From the NCBI GenBank assembly GCA_004297005.1, contig SCVA01000055.1:1-56900 (forward strand): a stretch of DNA of 56,900 nt. The letters run 5' to 3'. The notes beneath the pieces are model-generated. The model saw only the letters and a program-made list of their open reading frames with translations, searched no databases and was not told the DNA's origin. This stretch comes from Nevskiaceae bacterium (GTDB taxonomy: Bacteria > Pseudomonadota > Gammaproteobacteria > Nevskiales > Nevskiaceae). The translations under genes were made by a program, and so were the position numbers. Below, piece after piece: positions 36,510 to 44,291 of the stretch; position 1 is the stretch's first letter, and every line of letters starts with the position of its first letter.

Positions 36510-38236
36510 ACCGGCGCGGGGCTCGCCACCGCCACGGCCGCCAGCTCGCTGGGTCCTTGCAGGCTCCAGCTTCCATCCACGGCGATGTCGAGTCCGGCAT
36601 CGAACTGGTCGAGCGCATCGCCGGGCTTGCCCAGCAGCAGGTAGCCGATACCGTATTCGTGCAGCAGGTCGAGTACCCGCCGCTGCTCGGCGAAGTCCAG
36701 GCTGACCCGCAGGCGGTCGAGAAACACCAGGGCCGGACGCGCCAGCAGCACGCGCGCCAGCACCAGCCGCAGTTGCTCGCCCAGACCCAGGTGGTTGAGC
36801 CAGTCCCGCTCGCTGTCGAGACCAGCTCCGGCCTGCGCCAGGTGTTCCAGCCGCAGGCGCGCCAGCAGGCTCAGGATGCTGGCGTCGTCGGGGGCGACGG
36901 CCGGTGGCACCGGCAACAGCAGCTGGCGCAGCGTGCCGTGCGGCAGGTAGGGGCGCTCCGGCACGAACATCAATTGGTCGGCGCAGGGCCGCTGGATGCG
37001 TCCGGCGCCGGCCTCGATCAAGCCAGCGGTGGCGCGGAACAGCGCGATCTTGGCGTGGCCGGAACTGGCGCGGACCAACAGCCGGGTGCCTGGAGCGAGT
37101 TCTAGGCTCAGCGAGCTGAGAAGGGGCGCGCCATCCGGACGGTACAGGCTCAGGCCCTGATAGGCGAGGCCGCGACGCCCCGGTTCGCAGTACACCGCCA
37201 CCGGCGCCGGCTCCGGTGCGTCGGCCTGATCGAAGGCCTCCAGCAGCTTGCCCAGCCGCGCCGCCACCGCCGCATAGGTGGAGATCGACTGGAACTGGGT
37301 GACCAGCAGCGAGAAGGCGCCCATCAGGAAGGAGAAAGCCACCGCCGACTGGGTGACCACGCCAAAGCTGACCTCACCGTTCATGAACATCGGCGCGACG
37401 ATCAGCGCCGGGATGATCTGGATCAGGTAGTTATAGCCATTGGTGAAGAAGCCGAGATTGCGGTTCACCGAAATCATCTGCCGGCTGTTGGCGACCAGTT
37501 GATCCAGCCTTCCGAGCAGACGCCGGTGCAACAGCTCCTCGCGATGCTGCAGGGCCACCGGCTCGGCGTTCTCGCGCAGGTGCAACAGTTCCGCTCGGAG
37601 GTTGGCCTCCTTGTCCAATTGCAGGCTGTTGAGGCCGATCAGCCGCCGGCCGAGCAGGGTGGCAACGCCGGAGCCGAATACCGCGTAGGCGACGGCGATG
37701 CCGAACAGTCTGGGGCTGATTGACCACAGCACGCTGGAGAAGGCGAACACGGTGATCAGGGCGTTGAGCGTCATCAGCACGAAGGACAGTGTGCTGGTGG
37801 TGAAGCTGCGCACGTCCTCGGAGATGCGCTGGTCGGGATTGGCCAGGACCCCGCCTTCCTCGATGTGGAAATAGGCGCGGTTGCGCAGGTAGCGCTCCAG
37901 CAGCCGGCTGGTCTGCTGGCTACGCCAGAGCAGGCCCAGGCGTTCTTCCAGGTAGCGGTAGAGCACCGCGGTGACGGTGGAGATCGCGAACATGCCTACA
38001 TACAGCCAGGCCTCGCGGAGGAATCGGGCGGAATCCCGCTTCTCGATCGCCGACATGAAGTCGCGGCCGACGTAGCTCATCAGCACATTGAGCGCACTGA
38101 TCGCCGCCAGGAAGGCGATCAGCAGCACGAACATCCACACCGCCTTGGCGCCCTCGCGCGAGTCGAGCAGGGCCTGCATCTCGCGGCGGATGCGTTTCCA
38201 GTTGTCCCGGTTGGCGCTCGGGTCCGCGGCGTTCAT
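36506..38236 (-). CDS. YddA/BacA-like ABC-type membrane protein with degenerate nucleotide-binding domain
   Basis: 576 aa. Residues 1-360 are an ABC_membrane_2 (SbmA/BacA-like) domain with the characteristic LNVLMSYVGRDFMSAIEKRD and NPDQRISEDVRSF blocks; members import peptides or cobalamin or are of unknown role. The C-terminal 190 residues keep the shape of an ABC ATPase but not its chemistry. The Walker A site (389-397) reads ASSGHAKIA instead of G-x-x-G-x-G-K-S/T; the Q-loop Gln is Glu428; the signature LGLGEQ (483-488) is kept; the Walker B Glu is Arg508 (LVFLDR); the switch His is Lys537 (LLLGK). ATP hydrolysis therefore looks lost although the frame is open. The stop shares CTAG with the GH94 gene. 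Confidence 0.85.
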   Translation of the reverse strand: MNAADPSANRDNWKRIRREMQALLDSREGAKAVWMFVLLIAFLAAISALNVLMSYVGRDFMSAIEKRDSARFLREAWLYVGMFAISTVTAVLYRYLEERLGLLWRSQQTSRLLERYLRNRAYFHIEEGGVLANPDQRISEDVRSFTTSTLSFVLMTLNALITVFAFSSVLWSISPRLFGIAVAYAVFGSGVATLLGRRLIGLNSLQLDKEANLRAELLHLRENAEPVALQHREELLHRRLLGRLDQLVANSRQMISVNRNLGFFTNGYNYLIQIIPALIVAPMFMNGEVSFGVVTQSAVAFSFLMGAFSLLVTQFQSISTYAAVAARLGKLLEAFDQADAPEPAPVAVYCEPGRRGLAYQGLSLYRPDGAPLLSSLSLELAPGTRLLVRASSGHAKIALFRATAGLIEAGAGRIQRPCADQLMFVPERPYLPHGTLRQLLLPVPPAVAPDDASILSLLARLRLEHLAQAGAGLDSERDWLNHLGLGEQLRLVLARVLLARPALVFLDRLRVSLDFAEQRRVLDLLHEYGIGYLLLGKPGDALDQFDAGLDIAVDGSWSLQGPSELAAVAVASPAPV

Positions 38237-38390
38237 GAGGCAGGCACTCGGGTTGGAACCGGTAGGGCAGCCCAGCCGGCGGTGCCGATGATTCTAGAGG
38301 CTCGCATTGGCGGCCTGCAGAACCCTTGCCGGCTTGTGGGGGCGTGTGACTCCCGTCGTCTTGCCCCAATCGGCGACGGGCCCACGGACG

Positions 38391-38744
38391 CTAGGCGGCG
38401 CTGGACTCCAGCAGTTCTTCATAGGCGGCCAGCGCGTCGGCGGCGTACATCAGCGAGGGGCCGCCGCCCATGTACACCGCCATGCCCAAGGCCTCTTCGA
38501 GCTCGATGCGCTTGACCCCCAGGCGGATCAGCGCCTGCACGTGAAAGCCTATGCAGGCGTCGCAATGGGCGGCCACGCCGAGAGCCAGGGCGATCAACTC
38601 CTTGGTCTTGCCGTCGAGGGCGCCGTCGCGGGTCGCCGCGCGCGCCAGTGCGCTGAAGCCGTTGGTGACATCCGGGATGTCGGCCCGCAGCTTGGCCAGC
38701 GAGGCCGAGACCGAACGGGTGATTTCGCGGTAGTTCTTGCTCAT
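38391..38744 (-). CDS. AhpD-like carboxymuconolactone decarboxylase-family protein
   Basis: 117 aa. The active-site pattern is Glu49, Cys61, Cys64, His68 (AHCDACIGFH), which reproduces the spacing of the AhpD alkylhydroperoxidase catalytic set (Glu-x11-Cys-x2-Cys-x3-His). It is thus expected to be a small disulfide-cycling antioxidant or thiol reductase, not a true decarboxylase. The ATG at 38744 is selected because it opens the conserved part and lies 64 bases downstream of the start predicted from the FNR/ANR box at 38843. It is monocistronic. Physiological electron donor is not evident; the CxxC protein at 28426 is in the same putative regulon. Confidence 0.9.
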   Translation of the reverse strand: MSKNYREITRSVSASLAKLRADIPDVTNGFSALARAATRDGALDGKTKELIALALGVAAHCDACIGFHVQALIRLGVKRIELEEALGMAVYMGGGPSLMYAADALAAYEELLESSAA

Positions 38745-39082
38745 GGGCGCGGATTCGTTTTCGGGTGTTGAGAAAATAACCAAGGGTGGGGCCTGACTGG
38801 CCCCCTTTGACGACAGCATGCGGCCCCGGCTGCGTTCGGACATTGACCGGAATCAATCGCGCCCACCGGGTACGGGGATTGCCCGAGCCCGTGCCGCTGG
38901 CACATCCTCGGATCACCAGCGCCGGCTGCCGCGCCCTGCCCAGAACATTCCATGTCGCCGACCGCAGAATTCCCTCCCGACCCGATTCGCCCTTGCCGCC
39001 CGTTCGGCCGGTCTGCTGCGATGAGGCGCGACGGTACCGCTAGGCGCGGACAGGCCGCGCGAATGGTGGCCGGGAAGACGCC
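38745..39082. other. Intergenic region with FNR/ANR promoter and no gene
   Basis: These 338 bp separate the AhpD-like gene from the divergent histidine kinase. The FNR/ANR box sits at 38843-38856. On the plus strand, nothing resembling a -10 appears at the class-II distance from that box, and no convincing sigma-70 pair was found before the kinase. Open frames here are Arg/Pro-rich and not credible. Confidence 0.6.
38815..38856 (-). promoter_or_regulatory. FNR/ANR box and -10 of the AhpD-like gene
   Basis: TTGAC-CGGA-ATCAA at 38843-38856 (5-4-5, one arm mismatch). Centre 38849.5 at -41.5 predicts a minus-strand start at 38808; the -10 window 38815-38820 reads CATGCT (matching at positions 2, 3 and 6). 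The leader to the ATG would be 64 bases. Confidence 0.68.
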
Positions 39083-39751
39083 ATGATCTGGCTGGCTCTG
39101 GCCATCGCCGCCCTGGCGGCGGTGCTGGCCTGGCGCTGGTGGCCACGCGCGCTGCCGCCGCCGACGCCAATGGCGAACCAGGAAGCGGCGCTGGCCGCCG
39201 AGCGTCAGCGCATCTACCAGGATCTGCACGACGATCTCGGCGCCAAGCTGCTGAGCTTGATCCATCGCGCGCCCGATGCCACCACCGCCGATGTCGCCCG
39301 CAGTGCCTTGCAGGATCTGCGTGACGTGGTCAGCCGCACCCGGGGCGAGCCCGGCAGCCTGCTCGACAGTCTGGGTGAGATCGAGTGCGAGGCGCGCCAG
39401 CGATTGGAGGCCAGCGGCGGCGTGCTGCTCTGGGAACAGGAGGACGGCATCGCCGATCCTCGGCTCGATCATGCCCAGGCCCTGCAGCTCTATCGCATCG
39501 TGCGCGAAGCCATCAGCAATGCCCTGCGGCATGCGCAGGCGCGGCATGTACGTATCCGCGTGCGTCAGCGCGGCGCGACGCTTTATCTCGACGTTACCGA
39601 TGATGGTCCCGGCCTCGCTGCCGAGGCCGCTCGTGGTCAGGGTCTTGCCGGCATGCGCCAGCGCGCCGGTGAACTCGGTGGCGCCATCGACTGGACTGCG
39701 GGCAGCGTCGGCGGCACCAAGGTGCTCTTGCAATTTCCGCTGCCAGCTTGA
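39083..39751 (+). CDS. Sensor-less NarX-class (HPK7) histidine kinase
   Basis: 222 aa. One N-terminal transmembrane helix (IWLALAIAALAAVLAWRWW) is followed directly by a HisKA_3 dimerisation domain with His49 in IYQDLHDDLGAKLLSLI, then an HATPase domain with N-box REAISNALRHA, DDGPGL and GQGLAGMRQRAGELGG. There is no periplasmic loop, HAMP or PAS domain, so sensing must come from the membrane segment or a partner protein. Its likely partner is the NarL-class regulator at 40592-41236, separated from it by ompW. ATG at 39083 is the first good start. Confidence 0.9.
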   Translation: MIWLALAIAALAAVLAWRWWPRALPPPTPMANQEAALAAERQRIYQDLHDDLGAKLLSLIHRAPDATTADVARSALQDLRDVVSRTRGEPGSLLDSLGEIECEARQRLEASGGVLLWEQEDGIADPRLDHAQALQLYRIVREAISNALRHAQARHVRIRVRQRGATLYLDVTDDGPGLAAEAARGQGLAGMRQRAGELGGAIDWTAGSVGGTKVLLQFPLPA

Positions 39752-39793
39752 TCTGCGGCGCGCTGTGTTTTCGCGCGTGAATCGCGTCGGCGA

Positions 39794-39807
39794 TTGATCT
39801 GGATTAA
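39794..39807 (+). promoter_or_regulatory. Distal FNR/ANR-like box upstream of ompW
   Basis: TTGAT-CTGG-ATTAA (left arm perfect, right arm one mismatch). Its centre is 61 bp upstream of the centre of the proximal box at 39855, putting it at about -102.5 of ompW. No fitting -10 exists at the class-II distance in either direction, so it is more likely an accessory site than a separate promoter. Confidence 0.55.
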
Positions 39808-39854
39808 TGCGCGGCGACTTCGGCTGTGTTCAAGGGCATTTTCCCTAGCATTAG

Positions 39855-39896
39855 TTGACCTAGGTCAGTTCTCGCACCGGTCACTATCCCTAGTGT
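39855..39896 (+). promoter_or_regulatory. Proximal FNR/ANR box and -10 of ompW
   Basis: TTGAC-CTAG-GTCAG at 39855-39868 (one arm mismatch). Centre 39861.5 at -41.5 predicts a start at 39903, and the -10 window 39891-39896 reads TAGTGT (positions 1, 2 and 6 conserved). The leader to the ompW ATG would be 39 bases and contains GGAG. OmpW is FNR-controlled in E. coli, which supports the assignment. Confidence 0.75.
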
Positions 39897-39941
39897 GCTG
39901 CTCCGGACAACGTAGTCCTGACACGAGTCGGAGTAAAAGCG

Positions 39942-40529
39942 ATGAACACAAATAAACTGAAAATGCTGGCCCTGGCCGGTCTGGTGATCAGCGGCGCGGC
40001 GCAGGCCGAAACGATGGTCCGCGTGCGTGCCATCGACATCCTCCCGGATGCCGAGTCCAGCCCGGTGACTGGCGTTGATGTCGAGAACAAGATCGCGCCG
40101 GACATCGACCTCAACTGGTTCTACACCAAGAACATCGCGGTGGAACTGCTGCTCACCATCCCGCAGGAGCACGAGGTCACCCTCAACGGCGCCAGCCTCG
40201 GCAAGGTCAGCCATCTGCCGCCGGCCCTGCTGCTGCAATACCACTATCCGGTGGGCGAGACCTTCCGCCCCTATGTCGGCGCCGGCATCAACTACACCTT
40301 CTTCACCGACCGCGATCTCGACGGCGGCCTGAAGCTGGAGAACGGCAGCTTCGGCCCCGCCATCCAGGCCGGCATGGACGTGGCGCTGCAGGGCAACTGG
40401 TACTTCAACGTCGACGTCAAGAAGATCTGGATCGATTCCGACGTCACCGACGGCTCGGGTGCCTATGTCACCCATGTCGAGATCAATCCGCTGATCGTCG
40501 GCGCTGGTATCGGCTACGCCTTCCGCTAA
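39942..40529 (+). CDS. ompW: OmpW-family outer-membrane beta-barrel protein
   Basis: 195 aa with a signal peptide cleaved after SGAAQA (residue 22). The mature protein has the OmpW pattern: an N-terminal VRVRAIDILPD strand, VTGVDVENKIAPDIDLNWFYTKNIAVELLLT, LPPALLLQYHYPVG, FRPYVGAGINYTFF and a C-terminal strand IVGAGIGYAFR. OmpW forms a small eight-stranded barrel with a hydrophobic channel; it is linked to anaerobic metabolism and to uptake or release of small hydrophobic compounds. Two FNR/ANR-like boxes lie upstream. It is unusual only in ending with Arg after the terminal Phe. It stands between a kinase and its presumed regulator. Confidence 0.93.
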   Translation: MNTNKLKMLALAGLVISGAAQAETMVRVRAIDILPDAESSPVTGVDVENKIAPDIDLNWFYTKNIAVELLLTIPQEHEVTLNGASLGKVSHLPPALLLQYHYPVGETFRPYVGAGINYTFFTDRDLDGGLKLENGSFGPAIQAGMDVALQGNWYFNVDVKKIWIDSDVTDGSGAYVTHVEINPLIVGAGIGYAFR

Positions 40530-40546
40530 ATCACGGGCGTAAGCAT

Positions 40547-40582
40547 CAAAGCCCCTGTCCGCGCGAGCGGGCGGGGGTTTTT
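40547..40582. terminator. Bidirectional terminator between ompW and the NarL-class regulator
   Basis: Imperfect G+C hairpin (CCCC..CCGC - GCGA - GCGG..GGGG) preceded by AAAG and followed by TTTTTC, placed between the stops of two convergent genes. The T run favours ompW transcripts. Confidence 0.7.
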
Positions 40583-40591
40583 CTTTGCGCG

Positions 40592-41236
40592 CTACTGCAC
40601 CAGCCCCAGGCGGTTGGCGACCAGTGCCGCCTCGGCGCGCGAGCTGATCGCCAGCTTGCGGTAGACGGTCTTGATGTAGGTGGCGGCGGAAGTGCGGGTG
40701 ATGCCCAGGGCTTCGGCGACTTCCGGCAGCTTGTAGCCCTTGCCGATCAGCATCAGGGTTTCGCGCTCGCGCGGCGAGAGGTGCGCGTCCTCGTCGGGCT
40801 CCTGCGCCGGCGCCGCTTCGGCGAAGGTGCGCAGTACCCGGCGGGCGATGGAGGGTGATAGCGGCGGCTCGCCGGCGAGGATGCCGCGCAAGGCAGACTC
40901 CAGCCGCTCGCGCGTCTCGTCCTTGAGCAGATAGCCGGCGGCGCCGGCGCGCAGCGCCGGGAACAGATGGGCGTCGTCGGCGTAGATGGTGGTGACCACC
41001 GCGATGCAGCCGGGCGCTGTCGCGGGCAGGGCGCGCAGCAGGTCCAGGCCGGAGCCGTCGGGCAGGCCCAAGTCGATCAGGGCGATGTCGGGGCGGTAGC
41101 CTTCGCGCAGCTGTTGCAGCGCCGCTTCCAGGCCGTTGACCAGGCGCAGGGCGATGCCCGGAAAGGCGCCTTGCAGCGCCGCCGCGAGGCCGAGGGCCAC
41201 GTCCGGGTGGTCTTCGACGATCCAGCCGCTGTGCAT
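40592..41236 (-). CDS. NarL/FixJ-class response regulator
   Basis: 214 aa. Receiver domain begins MHSGWIVEDHPDVALGLAAA with acidic residues Glu8-Asp9 and phospho-acceptor Asp55 (LIDLGLPDGSG); the LuxR-type helix-turn-helix is at about 150-214 (LSPRERETLMLIGKGYKLPEVAEAL..). The start at ATG 41236 follows GGAGGG by about a dozen bases. It probably receives phosphate from the membrane kinase at 39083, the only orphan HPK7 kinase nearby. It is divergent from the delta-60 repeat gene across 103 bp, so that gene and ompW are natural candidates for its targets. Confidence 0.92.
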   Translation of the reverse strand: MHSGWIVEDHPDVALGLAAALQGAFPGIALRLVNGLEAALQQLREGYRPDIALIDLGLPDGSGLDLLRALPATAPGCIAVVTTIYADDAHLFPALRAGAAGYLLKDETRERLESALRGILAGEPPLSPSIARRVLRTFAEAAPAQEPDEDAHLSPRERETLMLIGKGYKLPEVAEALGITRTSAATYIKTVYRKLAISSRAEAALVANRLGLVQ

Positions 41237-41339
41237 GCTGATGGCAACCCTCCCCAGATGGGGACTGATGGAACTCCGTGCCGGGATTAGATCATCGCGC
41301 AGCGCTTCCGCCAATCACCGCTGCCACGGAGTTCCGACC

Positions 41340-44291
41340 ATGCGTCTCAGATTTTCCACTCTTCTGCTGGCGGCGCTGCTGGTGCCGCGACTGGCCTTGG
41401 CCGACCAGGGTCATCTGCTGCTCGACTTCGAGCGCAAGGACAACGCGGTCTACGAGCTGCTGCCGACCGGCGACCAGGGCTTCTACGCCTTCGGCCTCAC
41501 CGGTACCGGCTTGAGCGTCAGCCGCCATCAGAGCGATGGCAGCCTGGTGGCCAGCTTCGGCAGCGGCGGCCAGCTCAGCAGCACGGCGCTCTCAGGCAGC
41601 CTCGGTCAGGTGTTGCTGTCCGACGGTGGCTTCGCCGCCTGCGGCACCGGCTTCGTGCTGGCGCGCTACGACGCGGTGGGCGCGCAGAAGGCGCTGTCCG
41701 CCGCCGCGGTGCCGGGTGGCTCCTCGGCCTGCAAGACCCTGCTGGCGCAGACCGACGGCAAGTTCCTGCTGCTGGGATCCTCCGGCAGCAGCTCGCGGGT
41801 GGTGCGGTTGAACGCCGACGGCAGCAAGGACGCCGGCTTCGCCAGCGGCGGCATCGCTTCCGCCGAGATCGGCGTGATCCATGACGGCCTGCTGCTCGCC
41901 GACGGCAGTGTGCTGGCGCTGAGTTCCGGCAGCCTGCTCAAGCTCGGCGCCAACGGTCAGGCCGACGCGACATTCGGCAGTGCCGGCATCGTCGCGCTGC
42001 CCACCACCGGCACCGGCCTGAGCCTGCTGGCGCAGCCGGACGGCTTCCTGGTGCTGACTGTCGCCAACGACGGCAGCGCCGATCTGCAGCTGTTGCGCTA
42101 CCTCGCCAATGGCGCCCTGGACGAGAGCTATGGCAATGCCGGGGTGCTGGGCACCGGACTGTTCGACAGTTCCGATGCCTTCCTGCAATTCCGCGCCCTG
42201 CAGTCCGATGGCAAGGGCGGCTACTACCTGCTGGGCCGGGACTCTCCGTTCTCGCCGCGCAATCTCGGCGTGCGTCATTTCAGTGCCGAAGGCGTGGCGG
42301 ACAAGAGCTTCGGTGACCAGGGGCTGGCGCTGATGCCCAGCACCGGCGTGCTGGCGAATCAGCGTGCCCTGGCGCTGGCGGTCGATGCCCAGGGCGGCCT
42401 GCTGGTGGGCGGCGGCGCCCGCAACCAGACCGAGGACTTCGTGATCTACCGCCTGAGCAGCGCCGGCCAGATCGACACCGCCTTCGGCGCCAGCCTGCCG
42501 GACCCGGATACCAGCGCCGATGCCTTCGATTTCAGCGACGTCGTCGACGCCGTGGCGGGCAGCCTGGTGATGTCCAATGTGGTCACCGTCAGCGGCATCA
42601 ACCAGCCGGCCGAGGTGTTCTCGCAGAACCAGGCGCAGGGTGCGAGCCTGCAGCCGGAGATCAGCATCAACGGTGGTGAATGGGTTTCCGGCCGCGTCTA
42701 TCCGCGTCGCAGCGTCAACAATGGCGACCGCGTGCAGCTAAGGGTGACGGCGCCGGCGGCCAAGACCAGCATCCAGATGTCGGCCTTCATCGGCAGCACC
42801 TTCGATCTCTGGAACGTGACCAGCGGCGACGGCAGCACGCCGCCGGCCGACACCACGCCGGATGCCTTCAGCTTCGCGCCGGTGAGCGGGGCGGCGCTGG
42901 ACAGCCTGGTGGAGTCCGAAACCGTCACCATCAGTGGCATCAACACTACGGTGCCGGTGACGGCGCAGGATCTCGAATACAGCCTCAACGGCGGCGCCTA
43001 CACCGCCGCCGCCGGGCAGTTGCAGTCTGGCGACCGCCTGCGGGTGCGCCTGCGCAGTGCCTCGACGCCGGCAACCAGCCGCAGCGGCCGGCTGATCGTC
43101 GACAGCACCGAGAGCGCCGATCTGGTCGCCGAGTTCAGCGTCACCACCGCCGAGCCGCCGCCGGCCGATACCACGCCCGATCCGATCAGCTTCGCGCCGC
43201 GCACCGGCGTCGAGCCGGGCGCGCTGGTGGAGAGCGAGGTGGTGAACATCAGCGGCATCAATGCCGCCACCGCGATCGGCGTGCAGTTCGGCGAGTTCCG
43301 CATCAACGGCGGCGACTACCGTAGCGAGGCCGCCAGCGTGCAGTCCGGCGACACCGTGCAACTGCGGCACACCGCCAGCCTGATGTTCAACTCCTCGGTC
43401 AGCACTCTGCTGACGGTGGGCGATGTCGCCACCAGTTTCACCAGCACCACCCGGGCCCAGCAGCCGCCGGTGACCGACACCACGCCGGATGCCTTCCAGT
43501 TCCTGCCGCAGAGTGGTGCGGCGGCGGGTGCGCTGGTGGTCTCCAACCGCATCACCGTCAGCGGCATCAATGCGCCGGCGGCGATCAGTGTGGGCGGCGG
43601 CGAATACCAGATCGGCGACGCCGCCTACACCAGCGCGGCGGGCCAGATCAGCAATGGCGAGACCGTGCAGCTGCGGCTCACCGCCGCCGCCGCCGGTGGC
43701 AGCGCCGAGGCGGTGCTCAACATTGGCGGGGTCAGCGCCACGTTCACGGTGAGCAGCGCCGCCGAGCCGCCGCCCAGCGGCGGTTCGCAGGCGCAGGTCA
43801 TGGACAGCAGCAACCGCGCCGTGCGGATCGAGACCGACCGCGGCCAGTTGCGCAATGTCCGCAGCCTGGCGCCGGCCCCGGATGCGCCCGGCAATCTGCG
43901 CTTCCGCAACGGCATGTTCGCCTTCGACATCGAGAACCTCGCGGCGGGTGAACTGGTGCAGGTGACGCTGCGGCTGCCGGCGGGTTCCGCGCCCAATCAC
44001 TACTACAAGTTCGGCCCCGAAACGGGCCTGCCCATCGACCACTACTACCGCTTCGATTTCGACCCGGCCACCGGCACCGGCGCGCGCATCGAGGGCGACA
44101 CGGTGACGCTCTACCTGCGCGACAACGGCCGCGGTGACCACGACCCGACGCCGGGACGCATCGCAGATCCGGGTGCGCCGGTGTTCGAGACCGCGGCGGT
44201 CAGCGCCGAGGCCAGTGGTGGCGGCGCACTGGGGTTGTGGAGCCTGCTGCTGGTGCTGCCGGCACTGCGCCGGCGTCAGCCGCGCGGATAG
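41340..44291 (+). CDS. Secreted delta-60/Ig-like repeat protein with GlyGly-CTERM sorting tail
   Basis: 983 aa. Signal peptide 1-21 (cleaved after LALA). Residues about 25-385 contain delta-60 beta-propeller-like repeats, seen as recurring R.-.-.DG...-.FG..G segments (RHQSDGSLVASFGSGG, RYLANGALDESYGNAG, HFSAEGVADKSFGDQG, YRLSSAGQIDTAFG). Four tandem Ig-like units follow (390-815). A stretch of about 140 residues like the 'choice-of-anchor U' region (SNRAVRIETDRGQ.., NHYYKFGPETG) precedes the tail SGGGALGLWSLLLVLPALRR: Gly-rich motif, hydrophobic helix, basic end, the GlyGly-CTERM pattern processed by rhombosortase after type II secretion. Good GGAG ribosome-binding site. Likely a cell-surface or secreted adhesive or binding protein; no enzyme motif seen. 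Confidence 0.85.
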   Translation: MRLRFSTLLLAALLVPRLALADQGHLLLDFERKDNAVYELLPTGDQGFYAFGLTGTGLSVSRHQSDGSLVASFGSGGQLSSTALSGSLGQVLLSDGGFAACGTGFVLARYDAVGAQKALSAAAVPGGSSACKTLLAQTDGKFLLLGSSGSSSRVVRLNADGSKDAGFASGGIASAEIGVIHDGLLLADGSVLALSSGSLLKLGANGQADATFGSAGIVALPTTGTGLSLLAQPDGFLVLTVANDGSADLQLLRYLANGALDESYGNAGVLGTGLFDSSDAFLQFRALQSDGKGGYYLLGRDSPFSPRNLGVRHFSAEGVADKSFGDQGLALMPSTGVLANQRALALAVDAQGGLLVGGGARNQTEDFVIYRLSSAGQIDTAFGASLPDPDTSADAFDFSDVVDAVAGSLVMSNVVTVSGINQPAEVFSQNQAQGASLQPEISINGGEWVSGRVYPRRSVNNGDRVQLRVTAPAAKTSIQMSAFIGSTFDLWNVTSGDGSTPPADTTPDAFSFAPVSGAALDSLVESETVTISGINTTVPVTAQDLEYSLNGGAYTAAAGQLQSGDRLRVRLRSASTPATSRSGRLIVDSTESADLVAEFSVTTAEPPPADTTPDPISFAPRTGVEPGALVESEVVNISGINAATAIGVQFGEFRINGGDYRSEAASVQSGDTVQLRHTASLMFNSSVSTLLTVGDVATSFTSTTRAQQPPVTDTTPDAFQFLPQSGAAAGALVVSNRITVSGINAPAAISVGGGEYQIGDAAYTSAAGQISNGETVQLRLTAAAAGGSAEAVLNIGGVSATFTVSSAAEPPPSGGSQAQVMDSSNRAVRIETDRGQLRNVRSLAPAPDAPGNLRFRNGMFAFDIENLAAGELVQVTLRLPAGSAPNHYYKFGPETGLPIDHYYRFDFDPATGTGARIEGDTVTLYLRDNGRGDHDPTPGRIADPGAPVFETAAVSAEASGGGALGLWSLLLVLPALRRRQPRG
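42507..43784 (+). repeat. Four tandem Ig-like repeat units within the GlyGly-CTERM protein
   Basis: Units begin at 42507 (342 bp), 42849 (318 bp), 43167 (309 bp) and 43476 (about 309 bp). Units 2-4 each open with DTTPD; all share a central VSGIN or ISGIN turn and INGG/LNGG-type hairpin, then SGD/NGD or NGE before a VQLR-type strand. The first unit is the most diverged. The arrangement suggests growth by duplication followed by divergence. Confidence 0.85.
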
